From Toxotes chatareus (taxonomy: Eukaryota; Chordata; Actinopteri; Toxotidae): a DNA stretch of 64,000 nt. Numbering within the stretch: the stretch's first letter is position 1; each line of letters opens with the position of its first letter. A program made the position numbers and the translations under genes. The notes beneath the pieces are model-generated. The model had not been told where the DNA came from, did not search any database, and saw only the letters and a program-made list of their open reading frames with translations. The DNA is taken from contig CM028889.1 in NCBI GenBank assembly GCA_016801885.1, forward strand, positions 8,473,501-8,537,500, read 5' to 3'. Below, piece after piece: positions 26,001 to 35,532 of the stretch.

Positions 26001-26805
26001 AGACATAACCCTATCTCACATAATGTTTGCTGGCCTTGCTGGAGCGTAAAATATCCCAGAAAAAGAGCAGGAAAGAGCCGCTACCATGGCTCTGTCCAAG
26101 ACTGGCTTCTACAGTTGTGTGTAAAACCCCATGACTAATGTAGTTAATGATGTCCTCCTGTGCTTTAGAAGTGATTGTAGATAACTATTGTAGGTAATAA
26201 GCTCAGCAGTTCTCTCACTGTGGCAACATTCAACCATTGTTCTATTTAATTTAATCACTTCTTTCTCTATATTTCCATTTTGTAATCTATTTGTAACATG
26301 TATTTCTCATCTTCCTCAGGTCCAGTAAGATCGCGCAGAAGAAGAGATTTGCGGGCCTCTCAAGTCTATGCCCAGTTAGGCAATGGTAACCATAGTGTTA
26401 TTACATATTGCATACTGTATCACACAACCTAGAAATAGTGTTGTACTTAACAATCAAATGAATCTAGACCTGTGCTATAAAACAACTGTTCATTTATCAC
26501 CCATCTCTCTCTCTCTCTCAGATCTTGAAACTCCAGATGTGCTGATTGTAACAGCAAATGAAGTGTCCTTGTATGTGAAGTGGATGACGGTGAAGGATGC
26601 AACCGAGTACACACTCGTCATTGAGGAGGAACAGAAAGAGCAGCAAGCTTATCAGCCACCCAGAGTGAGAACCGTGGAAGGTGATTTTTACCTAGAGACT
26701 GATCTCAAGCCCTGGACCACCTACTGCGTCAGGCTTGCAGCCAAAAACACCATCAATCAAAGCAACTACTCCAGTCCACAGTGCAGAACCACTGGTGCCT
26801 CTTAA
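253..26805 (+). CDS. fndc7: Giant FN3-repeat protein, FNDC7-like (3' part, 48 exons)
   Basis: The gene encodes a long extracellular-type protein made of about 46 fibronectin type III modules; the visible part is about 4,030 residues. Each module starts PCxP, has a DC about ten residues on, a core Trp (VxW), a GA..Y strand, an HxxxC....C pair, a CGxxY.V strand and a CxS near the end, closing with TG. Almost every module is one 255-270 bp exon and all intermodule introns are phase 1, the signature of domain growth by exon duplication. N-glycosylation sequons (for example CNSS, CNTS) are frequent, and I see no membrane segment in the readable part, so secretion is inferred. The signal peptide and start codon are outside the window. 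The stop is TAA at 26803-26805. Assignment to fndc7 rests on FN3 architecture and on the neighbours henmt1, eeig2 and slc25a24. Human FNDC7 is much smaller, so this is a fish expansion or an fndc7-related paralogue. No internal first or last exon suggests more than one gene, but transcript data would settle that. Confidence 0.85.
9172..9220 (+). repeat. Possible LINE-tail remnant (CATCCATCC...GCTTATCC type)
   Basis: The stretch has repeated CATCCATCC/TATCCATCC followed by GCTTATCCAAGTCCAGGT. It resembles, from memory, a 3' tail seen many times in teleost genomes (CATCCATTTTC...GCTTATCCGGGTC). It is short and diverged; I do not assign a family. Confidence 0.4.
11032..11292 (+). CDS. fndc7: fndc7 module 19 exon with a GC splice donor
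   Basis: This is a typical six-cysteine module (APC, NC, NC, GC, EC, GC). The exon ends ACAACAG and the intron begins gcaagg, so the donor is GC rather than GT. CAG|GCAAG is the usual context of the minor GC-AG intron class. Treating it as GC keeps the 261-bp length and phase-1 exit of the array; no nearby GT does so. Confidence 0.75.
17937..18321 (+). CDS. fndc7: fndc7 module 31, one FN3 domain split over two exons
   Basis: The first part (17937-17986) encodes the APCIP start through the NCSIK strand. A 124-bp intron (17987-18110) with GT donor and TCTCAG acceptor follows, then 18111-18321 resumes at VGSLTW. The two parts sum to 261 bp, the standard module length. The intron is phase 0, unlike all the phase-1 intermodule introns, so it most likely entered a module that was once a single exon. 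The module also lacks the third and fourth cysteines. Confidence 0.82.
24816..25762 (+). CDS. fndc7: fndc7 modules 44-45, divergent FN3 domains
   Basis: Two exons, 24816-25103 (288 bp) and 25526-25762 (237 bp), are the longest and shortest single-exon modules in the array. Both keep the VPC start and phase 1-1 borders. Module 44 has only three cysteines and a longer middle region with YLAEITGR and MPCSTAYNLTVRARN. Module 45 also has three cysteines, and its end (ASNAVGESN) looks like an ordinary FN3 G strand. These probably descend from the ancestral C-terminal domains rather than from the amplified type. Confidence 0.8.
26320..26805 (+). CDS. fndc7: fndc7 C-terminus: tetrabasic site and terminal FN3
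   Basis: A 66-bp exon (26320-26385) encodes GPVRSRRRRDLRASQVYAQL and joins in phase 1 to the last exon (26522-26805). RSRRRR followed by D fits the furin consensus R-X-K/R-R. The last exon encodes a conventional FN3 fold (VSLYVKW, EYTLVIEE, TYCVRLAAKN) with only two cysteines, and ends GAS-stop. No transmembrane segment or GPI signal follows. Cleavage at the basic run would release the last domain of about 100 residues; that is inferred. Confidence 0.8.
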
Positions 26806-27021
26806 TGAAATACCACAGATCCATTTAAATACACACTGGACTCAGCAGAAATACCATCATATGGGTTATATGTTTGTCTTCTCCAGTCCATCCATCCATA
26901 ACAGAGTTGCTACCAGTTCAATCTCTAAGAACTTTAGGGGGAAAACTGTAAAAAATTAAGTAATTACAACTGCAAAGCTGTAACAGAATTCTTCTGTTTG
27001 GGGTATGTCTTACACATCACA

Positions 27022-27027
27022 AATAAA
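27022..27027 (+). promoter_or_regulatory. fndc7: Poly(A) signal, fndc7-type gene
   Basis: AATAAA lies 217 bp after the stop codon at 26805 and would give a short 3' UTR ending near 27045. It is the first canonical hexamer downstream of the stop. Confidence 0.5.
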
Positions 27028-27045
27028 CTATGATCAGACCTGAGG

Positions 27046-27952
27046 AGAAACTTTAGATTTGAATGCTTATGAATCCTTGTTAGCAATAGGTTGTATACAT
27101 TCTCATAATTGTGGCTGGTATCATAGCAGCATGTGGCTTTATAGCTGTCTAACAAAGTATTGCTGAAATTATATTTATCAAAAATGGTTTTATTTTTGAG
27201 TTAGGCTATTAGATTCTCTGGATGATTGTTAAACTAACAAAAAAAAGTAGTGTAAACAAATAAACCAATAATTTATCAAGCAATATGTTTAAAACCACGC
27301 AGTATATTTTCTTTATGATGTACTATATGACTTCCCATTTTGTGAACACTTTTTTTTTCAACAGTCCCAGAAATGAAGGAATATAAGAATCTGTGAAACA
27401 TTAAAACACCCCTCTATGTAAACATCAGAGTTGAAAACTTTCCTTTTTTTTCAAACTTGTCATGTGTGACTAATTATTTTCTCAATTAATCATTTGCTTT
27501 ATAAGACATAGGTAAAAAAAGAAAATTAATTATAAAATTGAAGACACTGTAGTGTATTCTGTATCTTCTGTTGACTGATGAATGAATTAGTCACTGCAGC
27601 TCAATGTCCTGTGGGGAAATTTTCATGCACACACAGCAAGATTCAGACCAGGGTGAGTTTCAGTTCAAGATAACACAAGTCAAGTTTTTAATTCAGTCAG
27701 ATGAATGTCACTGATTGACTTTTCTTACAGGACATCAAAGCGATTAAACGCCTTATTGACTTGACTTGTGTGAGACAACATAGAATCGCTGTTTGTTTTT
27801 GCTTTAAAATTGACAAACAGAATCCCTAGTAAATCTAATTATATGTGACAGCACTTTTACTGTATTACTGTGAACTGATTAACTTTTCTATACAGTTAAG
27901 TCAAACAACTAGACTGAATTTAGCTTTTTAAAACACAGTGTATTGGGTTTCT
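27046..27952. other. Intergenic, fndc7 to TAAR
   Basis: AT-rich DNA with poly-A/T runs between the 3' end of the + strand FN3 gene and the 3' end of the - strand receptor gene. I see no coding exon, RNA gene or clear transposon. Confidence 0.6.
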
Positions 27953-29238
27953 CTACATTATCTTGGTCTCACAGGAACCTGGCTGCAGAATCTGAAGACT
28001 GACAATGAGTTTTACCGCTTTTCTAAACCAGGGGTAGAAAAAGGCATAGATCAGAGGGTTGAAACTGGAGTTACAAAAAAAGAGCCAGATTTTAGTGGAT
28101 GACTCACCAGCTTTGATGTCCTGTCCTGCTAGTGATGGGCTGTAGTATGGACAGAGACAGAGGAGAAACACAAGAAGGACAATACCAATAGTTCTAGCAG
28201 CCCTCATCTCAGATTTCCTGACAGTCACAGTATTTGATTTGACACCTGCAATTTGAGTCGTGCCTGTGAAACAGCCACCACAAACACCCTCATATAGAGA
28301 ACTATCATCACAGTGACAGGGCCGAAAAAGGTGAGAATCAAGTCCACTGCTCCTGAAATGTCGTTTATAATAACTGCACATTCATGGTAGCAGGACTCAG
28401 ACGTGTCTATTTGTAACAAGTGATCTTTCAGTAATGTTAAGTTGTAGATAACAGAACAGAACCAACATAGAGACACACAGATTTTAACTCTGTTTGTTGT
28501 AATCATGGAAGAATAGCGCAGAGGGTCACAGATAGCCACGTAACGGTCCACTGATATGAGCACCATGGTCCCGACAGAGGAGGAGGAGGAGAGGATGAAG
28601 CTCAGCAGGTACGAAAGAGCACATGTGATTTTACCCAGAAACCAGCAAGACTGCATCACGACGACTGCCGTTGGCATCACTGCAAGGCCCACGAGCAAGT
28701 CAGACACAGCCAGGGAGAGGATGAGGAGGTTGGTGGGGGTATGGAGCTGCCTGAGGGGGAAGAGTATGATTAGTGATAGCTTCTTCAAGGCCTCACATTC
28801 AGTGCAAGTAAGTTTAGATCACAACATTTATTTTGAGAATACAGACAGAATATGGAAAGTGAAATTTATACAAAAAACTCCACTAAGTTTATAAGTGAAA
28901 ACATTGAGATCTTTGGCTTGTCTTTGCTTTTTGAAAACAGTTTAAAAAACATTGTGTAGTGGATGGACATGGAGCTTAATATGGATTTTTGGCATAGAAT
29001 AAACAAAGCTTCAATATGTCAATTAAACCCATGCAACCCATGTTCTAATTCAAGAAAAGCATCTTTGCCTGAAGTGAGAGATGGAGATGATGACCAACAA
29101 GTTGAGCATCACTGTGAGCAGAGCGATGCAGTACAGCAGTGTTCTGATGAGTATGACCTCTGGAGTAACAGGCATTAACCTGCAGGAGGAGTTGAGGGGA
29201 GGGGTACAGAGGTCTTCTCCTTCCAGAGTCTCCACCAT
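27953..29238 (-). pseudogene. Trace amine-associated receptor, two exons, one frame break
   Basis: Reverse strand. Exon 1 (29238-29069) starts MVETLEGEDL, has an NSS sequon and encodes TM1 (LLTVMLNLLVIISISHF). Exon 2 (28750-27953) continues RQLHTPTNLLILSLAVSDLL (TM2), keeps the DRY motif as SVDRYVAICDPLRY and has the complete TAAR fingerprint in TM7: NSSFNPLIYAFFYPWF. The intron has a GC donor (CAG|GCAAAG) and a CCCTCAG acceptor. The frame breaks in intracellular loop 3 near 28255-28260: the 5' frame runs VSQAR then reads to a stop at 28225, while the 3' frame resumes at TQIAGVKSN and runs through TM6-TM7 to TAG at 27953. The shift equals one missing base. The TM3 position 3.32 Asp, counted from the conserved Cys, is Ser; an Asp stands at 5.42 before FFGP. 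That pair is the non-classical amine-binding arrangement known from a large teleost TAAR clade. It is either a recent pseudogene or an intact gene with a sequence error. Confidence 0.8.
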
Positions 29239-30508
29239 CTTGAGAAGGGGTGACTACAGGTCTGAGCAGGGAGCTGCTCTGGCAGTCCTCTGATTGATGT
29301 TTTTGAGAGATGAGATTTTTAATCTTCTTCATTTGCATCGTCTCTCCTGATGCCCTCCCTCCCTCTCCCCCTTTGTCCCTCACCAAAGACTCCTTCCGGT
29401 CTGCTTGTTTTTTTTTCTTCAGCTCCAACTGATTTTTCTATTTCATCATTCACTCCCCACTCCATTTTTGTCTTTCCTACACCTCTCTGCCTATTTCAAA
29501 ATACCTGAATACACACTGCAACACAAAATACATGTTCACTGCCCTGTTGCCCACTTTCCTTTGACCCATGATTCTGGCCATGTAAACCAATTTTGGAGTA
29601 AGTTTCTGAAAGGCAAAACAGCACATATGGGAGCACCCCCCCCGTTTCTAAACTGGTATTACATCATGTGTTGATGAGAGACTGTACAATGTGTTTATGG
29701 TGTAGGGTGTGTTTTTTAACACCTTTGATTGGAGACATTCCCTGTGGGTTGAAACATCATTATTTATCAAGAAGGTGTGAATGTTCTGACATGCAATATG
29801 GCCCATACTTTGTAGTATAATGACATATTATTTCTCTGTTGAGGGAATATCATAATGTGTAAGACACTCATCAGTCACAGCTACTCTCAGCAAAATAATC
29901 AGCAAAAATGCATAAAATACTCTTGCTTTCCTTTGTGGTTGTTTTATGAGTCTTTGTGGTCAATTTTTGTTTTCTTGTGGTCATTTTGTGTGTCTTTACA
30001 GTTGCTTTGTGTCCCTCTGTGGATGTTTTGTTTCTCTTTGTGTTTGTGTTTCTTGACAGTTGCTGTGACCCATCCGTGGGTAAGACAATACAAGAACTCC
30101 GATGACTTCACTTTTGGCTTCAGGAAATTATGATGAGCATTTTGTAGGCCACAAAATAACTAACTTTTACCTGTAAGTGGTATAAGACGAAAAGTCAGGG
30201 GATCACCAAAGTCAGTCGTCAGTAGGAGACCATGAACAAAATCAAATCAGTGATCCATCCAGAGAATGAGAGAATTTCACTCTGTACCAAAGCGGTGGAC
30301 CAACAGATCGCCATCCCTAAAGCCACATGTGACTTAAATACTTTCAATACAAAAGTGGTGGCAAAAACAAACGCTCACCTGTCTTCCGTTCCCAACACTG
30401 CTCGCGACCATTGTCGTCGCTTTCACACTAAAAAAGAAGCACATGAATGACAACAGCGCCCTCTGAAGGCCGGCGGAGCTACGGACGTTAGCTGGATGTA
30501 ACGCGAAG
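29239..30508. other. Intergenic/promoter region, TAAR to henmt1
   Basis: This holds the upstream side of both the - strand receptor and + strand henmt1. I see a pyrimidine-rich stretch around 29340-29470 and low-complexity GT/TTTGTG-rich DNA around 29930-30060. The last 80 bp before the henmt1 start are richer in CpG. No exon or RNA gene is supported. Confidence 0.55.
30453..30469 (-). promoter_or_regulatory. CTCF-like motif upstream of henmt1
   Basis: On the reverse strand this reads CCTTCAGAGGGCGCTGT, close to the vertebrate CTCF core (CC..NAG.GGGCGC). It lies about 40 bp before the henmt1 start codon. It is a motif match by eye only. Confidence 0.35.
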
Positions 30509-33500
30509 ATGGCACAGATGTTCACCCCGCCGCTTCATAGGCAGAGACATCAGTTTGTCATCGATTTTGTGAAGAGAAACAAACCCAAAAAGGTAGCTAA
30601 CGTTTCAATGAGAAACAGACTTATTTTAAACAAGTTAACGGCTGTTTGAGGGAACGAAAAGCTAATCACCGCGGCTAACTTTTTCACCGCGCCAGTTTGT
30701 CTCAGAGCTAACGTTAGCTGCGATAATTTTAAACATTTCGGTCCCTGTAGTTACAAGTTTATACCTGCGGTGGATTAACTTTCTCCCACCGTTTGTCCTT
30801 GTCCCCCTCAGGTGGTGGACTTGGGGTGTAGTGAGTGCAGCCTCCTCAAAAAGCTCAGGTTTCACCGTGAAATTGACCTTCTGGTTGGATTGGACATCGA
30901 CGGGACCAAAGTCAAGAAAAAGATGTATATATTATTTACTAAATATTATTTATGACTGAAATTGTTTAGAAATCGTTTCCCTTCTCTGATATCAATGCAG
31001 TATTTCGTGGCATGGCAGATGCATATTATGTAGCACTTTTTACAATCTGGCATTTTAAAGACTAAATAAATAATTGATTAATAAAAGAAAATTGACAGAT
31101 TAATTGATAATGGCAAATAGACGTTTTTGCAGTCTTAGATGGATGCAAAGTTAAATAAAATAGAAAAATCAAAGTTTAAAGTATTGTGTTGCAAAAACTA
31201 TGCAGTTTACCTTACAGTTATATGCAAAATGCTTGTATCCTCTGTTCAGGCATGGATTAGCTCCTATATCAACTGACTATCTGCAGCCCAGCTACAATCA
31301 GCTGCGCATTGAGCTGTACCAGGGCTCAGTCACACAGAAAGACGCCCGCCTCAGAGGATTTGATCTGGTGACCAGTATAGAGCTGTAAGTGGCTGTTCAT
31401 GTGATGTTAAGACTCATTGTCTTAAAGCACTAACAGTCTGCTGTCTGTCAGTATTGATATCATTGTGTTTCTTCTATTTATTTTCCTCTCTCTGTCTCAC
31501 TTTCTGTCCGTGTTGATTTCATCTTTCTTTTGCTGTCTGTCTCTCTCTGCCATTATTTATCACCATGTCTCCTCCCTGGTTGTCTGCAGCATCGAGCACC
31601 TCACTCTTGCTGATGTGGAGCGTTTCTCTGAGGTGGTGTTTGGTTACATGACCCCCGTGGCAGTTATCGTCAGCACCCCAAACTCAGAGTTCAACCCCCT
31701 TCTCCCTGGACTGGCAGGTTTCAGGAACAGGGACCACAAGTTTGAGTGGACCAGAGCAGAGTTCAGATCCTGGTACAGTACGCTGTTTTAAAAGATCCAT
31801 TTTCGTTTGATTTCTGATGCGGAGAGGGTTAATGAGGATGGTAAACTAAACCAAAACCAAACCAAAAACCCATCAGTGTTGTTAAATCTCCCTTACTGAA
31901 CAGAGATGATCTGAGCTGAGTTTTGTTAAAACTGTGTCCCCCCTCAGGGCTCTGAAGGTGTGTTTGGATTTCGGATATGAGGTGGAGTTCACTGGTGTTG
32001 GACAGGCACCGTCAGGCCAGCAGGAGAGAGTCGGCTTCTGCTCTCAGATTGGGGTGTTTCGTCGGCTCGGGGGGAGAGATGGCTGCAATATGTTGCTTTG
32101 TGACGATGCAGAGGATGTTTCTCCATACGTTCTGGCGAGTCTGATTAATTTGAAGTTTATTAGTTCTCAGATGTTTGCTTCTCATATCTATCGACATCAA
32201 GTTGGTTGTTTGAGTAATATAGTCATTCCACTGTTTGTTAAACCTTCCAGGAATAGAGATGCTTAATATGTTCTAAATCATGTTATGATCATTCCAAAAT
32301 ATAATATCAAACTGTTTTGTTGACAGTTTTATTAAGAGAAATAAATAAACAAGAAAAATATGTTTTTAAGTCAGATGTTTTTTTGCCTGTTACTGACCCC
32401 CCTGGAGTTGATCAGCAGCGGTGTCAGTAGCTTGAGAAACCTTTTCTATTTATCACTGTAGGCTTTGGGATGGCACAAACATGATGAATATCATATCATA
32501 AACAGTCAAAGTTTCTCTGATTATCCATGTGTCCGGGTTCAAAGCTCTGATGATTTGACCTGTGTCTTTGATGTGTTTCTGTATCAGCTGTACAGTGTAA
32601 ACTATCCCAGCTTGTGTGACCACAACATCTTGCGGAGGGTTCTGGTGAGCGAGGTGTTGTTTTGGGCAGAAAAACTGAAGAGAAGATGGATGGAGGAGAA
32701 GACTGGAGCTCATAGACTGTGTCAGACTGAGGAAGGAGGAGAGGAATGTCTGTCAGAGCGACACGTGGAGATGAAGGAGAAGCAAACAGGTGAATATCCA
32801 ACAGCAGCTCTCAATTCCTACAGTTTTTCCAAGACACCGGTGTGTTTGTATTGCCAAACTGTTTATTATAGGTGTTTTAGATAAACTGGGGTAATTGTGC
32901 ACATATATAATAGATATTTTTTTTTTTTTTTTTTTTCAAACAAATGAATCTCACACTTATCCCTGTGTGAGGCAGGGATGAGAAATCTTGTGGAGCAGCG
33001 TGGGAAAGGTGTGTCAGAGGATCAGGAAGAAGAGGATGAAGTATTTGGGACAAATGGGCAAAGACAAGAAAATTGTTGCACATTGCACAGGTGTGTTTCC
33101 TCACAGATTTTTATATGGTTAAATTTCAATATTTGTACACGTTTCTGTGATGTTTTGTGGCTTTCATATTTATTTATCTGAATGTGTGGCATCAAAGTTA
33201 TCCTGCAAATTTTATTCTTAATAGGATGGCATTAAAGCGAGACGTGGCCATATCCTCCAGCTAGTAACCACTTTCATTTTATTGCCTTTGATCTGCACTG
33301 GCAGGTGTGTGTCTGTACCTCTGGATGTGCTGTGGTCCTGCTGTCCCAAAGTCAGTTCCCTGAGTGGAAGTCTCATTAATCTCAGATGTCTGTTGATGGA
33401 TAACCCTGAAGTTAAACTGAGCCAGGACGGCGCTGCTGTGCTTGTAAATTACCAGGAACAAGGTACAGTTGCTATTTGATCAGTTTTGTTTATCTTTATT

Positions 33501-34457
33501 AAATGTGTAAAATGTCAGCAGTATATATTATAAGGGGAAGAATGTATTCTGTAAAATATGAGACTTATTTAGAAAGTTGCTCCTCTAGTGGTATAAAGTG
33601 GAATACTGATTAACCAGTGACTGGACCTTCCAGACAAAGGTGTCTTTATAATACAATCACTTGAGACACTCCATTTCACTAATTGTGAGACTCCTAGCAC
33701 CAATTGGCTGCACCTCTGTTGAATTAGGTCAGTCACTTTAAAGGGGGTGAATAATTAATCCAATCACTTATTTGACATTATAGATTTTTAATTAATTGAC
33801 ATTAGCTTGTAGAAATGTTTTTTTTGTAAATTCTTGTCAAAAAAGCCAAATTATGTTGAACATGATTCTATTTATAAAAGCAATAAAAGGGGAAGACAGT
33901 CAAAGGGTTAATAATTTTTATAGGCACTGTATATATTTCCTACCAGTCCTACCAGTGTTGGCACACTATTCACTCATCTACAGGTGGCGGTAAAATGCCA
34001 AGATATGCAGCAGTTGACTATCAAAGACAGACTTGTAAAACAAGACTGGATTTAAAATACTTGGAAAAAAATAGGCTTTGCAAATATTTATGAGGACTGA
34101 AATGCACTTTACATGTTTATTAGACCTCAATGATACACACACAGTTTTGGGGTTAGTAACACTGAATGTAAACAACTGAAATCCTTCCATATAATATGTA
34201 GTACTAAGGTTTATCCACAGGATGTCACCATTTTCACTGCACAGTTGTTTTTCACAGCTGTGTTTTCCTGCTCTTCTGCTCAACATGTGAATTTGAAAAC
34301 TGAATCATTCTGTGGTTGTAACACTGCCCATTCATTTGTGTTCTTAGACCTTGAAGAGAAGGAGGACCATGACAAGTTAGAGGACAGTGGGTATGCAGAG
34401 GCCGGACAGTTCTCCCACACTACTGAACAAGGGGAGGACTGGGAGGCAAATGTTTGA
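30509..34457 (+). CDS. henmt1: Small RNA 2'-O-methyltransferase HENMT1 (HEN1)
   Basis: HENMT1 adds a 2'-O-methyl group to the 3'-terminal nucleotide of piRNAs using S-adenosylmethionine, mainly in germ cells. Nine exons join in frame: 30509-30592, 30812-30924, 31250-31384, 31590-31772, 31948-32128, 32588-32789, 32976-33090, 33305-33462, 34348-34457, giving 426 aa (the human protein is slightly shorter). The SAM-binding motif I is VVDLGCSECS at about residues 29-38. The metal-binding set typical of HEN1 is present: E110, E113 and H114 in SIELIEHL, and H160 in NRDHKFEW. The C-terminal part (VPLDVLWSCCP ... LINLRCLL) is weaker but family-like; the extra length is an acidic linker (SEDQEEEDE) in exon 7. 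The donor after exon 5 (TAC|gttctg) is weak, but phase and the conserved LYSVNYPSL start of exon 6 support it. A CTCF-like motif and TAACGTTA palindromes surround the 5' end. Confidence 0.95.
30706..30719. promoter_or_regulatory. 14-bp palindrome AGCTAACGTTAGCT
   Basis: A perfect palindrome in henmt1 intron 1, less than 200 bp from the start codon. Half or partial copies of GCTAACGTTAGC occur at about 30486 and 30595, and again near the eeig2 start (51490-51620). The function is unknown; its concentration at two promoters is directly visible. Confidence 0.4.
33636..33931 (+). mobile_element. DNA transposon remnant (Tc1/mariner-like tail)
   Basis: Lies in henmt1 intron 8. It contains AGCACCAATTGGCTGCACCT, AAAGGGGGTGAATAATTAAT and a 3' end of ATTTTTATAGGCACTGTA. 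This matches, from memory, a widespread fish element whose ends read TACAGTGCCTATAAAAAG. Only one end is recognisable and no transposase frame remains. The exact superfamily is uncertain. Confidence 0.5.
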
Positions 34458-34698
34458 TCTGGAGGACGCAGCTTTGTTTTCAGGACAAGTAGGTGACTTG
34501 TTCAGATATAAAAAGGGAAAGGGAACAAGGGAAATTAGAAGTACGCAACTTGCACTGTCAGACAGTGTTTGTGGTTTGTTTGGACTGCACCTTTGTGTTT
34601 TGATTATGGAAGAAAATGTCACTGAAAACAGAGAATCTATTGGCCTCTAAAATGTGAGCATACAGACTGAAAGGCACTTTTTTAAATGCACAAATCAC

Positions 34699-34704
34699 AA
34701 TAAA
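34699..34704 (+). promoter_or_regulatory. henmt1: henmt1 poly(A) signal
   Basis: AATAAA lies 241 bp after the henmt1 stop (34455-34457). It implies a short 3' UTR ending around 34720, almost touching the likely 3' end of eeig2 on the other strand. Confidence 0.6.
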
Positions 34705-35146
34705 ACTGTGAATTATCCACAAGCTGAAAGGAGATCTGTTCATGTTGAGGCTTTTAAACAGTTTTAATCAGTGCAAGGTACACATTTGAAGCATCCAGTA
34801 CACTTGTTAAGGAAGCAAATGTTGGTCGAAAGTATGAGTCTGTAACAGGAAACACTGGACAGTGTCAGAACAGCGCAGAACACCACTTTACATGAGAATA
34901 CATTTTACAGTTTTATATAGACAACAGCTTCACAGAAGAGAAGAAGCAACCATGTTTGTAACAACATGTTAGGTACCAAGATGAACATACCTGTGTCACA
35001 CAGGTAAAACAAGTGATTTTTATCCAAAAAGACAAAAAAAAAAAACTACAATAGTTATTTGGTAGCCATAGTTCATAGATTTGACAATGGCTTAACTTTG
35101 TAGTGCGAATACTTTTTCCCTAAGCAATAAAGTATTTAGCAAAAAT

Positions 35147-35532
35147 ATGGCACAATATCAGCAATGACAGATTCAAAAACAAAAACAACAACATCCTATA
35201 GATGTAATCACAGGACATTTAAACCATGCTGGACATAAAAAAACACAAAATGAAAACACTGATTTACAGTTATACACTGATGTTTGTGCAGATATCTGCT
35301 TGTAATGAGAACAAAAACGATTTCCTACGTGCTAAATAGGCGAACGAAATTGTTCCTTCAGTGTGGATATATTGAGATTAAAAGATGGCACAATATCAAA
35401 TCAAGAAAAAGATGATGTGTCAAGTTCTGCAAGCTAACAAAAGGACATCTTAATCATGCAGAACACACAAACGTTAAAAACAGAACACTGACGTATAGTT
35501 AAAACACCATACACTGACGCTTGTGCAGATAT
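35147..35532. repeat. Diverged tandem duplication, unit about 237 bp
   Basis: ATGGCACAATATCA occurs at 35147-35160 and again at 35385-35398. ATACACTGATGTTTGTGCAG at 35272 matches ATACACTGACGCTTGTGCAG at 35509. The offset is 237-238 bp at both ends. Between these anchors the copies share AGGACAT, CATGC and AACACTGA blocks in the same order but differ at many positions. Confidence 0.6.

Larger units (their letters stand above)
1291..26319 (+). other. Long introns of the FN3 array (over 300 bp)
   Basis: I looked for missed modules, using the PC...W...CGxxY signature, in 1291-1674, 2345-2972, 3234-3958, 5104-5609, 6997-7743, 8005-8685, 8947-9652, 9917-10257, 11293-11661, 11932-12492, 13495-13824, 14086-14658, 15462-15882, 16566-16908, 17512-17936, 18322-18655, 18917-19260, 19881-20227, 20489-20790, 21440-22124, 22827-23197, 25104-25525 and 25763-26319. 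None was found. They are AT-rich with poly-A/T runs and end in pyrimidine tracts. A CT microsatellite forms the tract at 20762-20780. Confidence 0.6.
17937..26805 (+). other. fndc7: fndc7 exon map, modules 31-46
   Basis: Exons: 17937-17986 plus 18111-18321 (module 31, split), 18656-18916, 19261-19521, 19620-19880, 20228-20488, 20791-21051, 21182-21439, 22125-22388, 22566-22826, 23198-23458, 23642-23902, 24033-24290, 24472-24732, 24816-25103, 25526-25762, 26320-26385 (basic linker) and 26522-26805 (last FN3 and stop). The module 36 exon ends in T, so the split codon reads Leu instead of the usual Val/Ala/Gly/Glu. Phase is continuous through to the stop. Confidence 0.88.

Noticed and set aside
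253..26805. Array as several tandem fndc7-like genes
   Set aside because: I found no internal exon with a stop, poly(A) signal plus new start, or signal peptide. Phase runs unbroken from 253 to 26805.
28556..28894. Open frame on the + strand over the TAAR
   Set aside because: It is the antisense shadow of the receptor's TM2-TM3 coding sequence.
33976..33992. Fourth CTCF-like match (CTACAGGTGGCGGTAA) in henmt1 intron 8
   Set aside because: Weaker than the others and adjacent to a transposon remnant; not enough to call.
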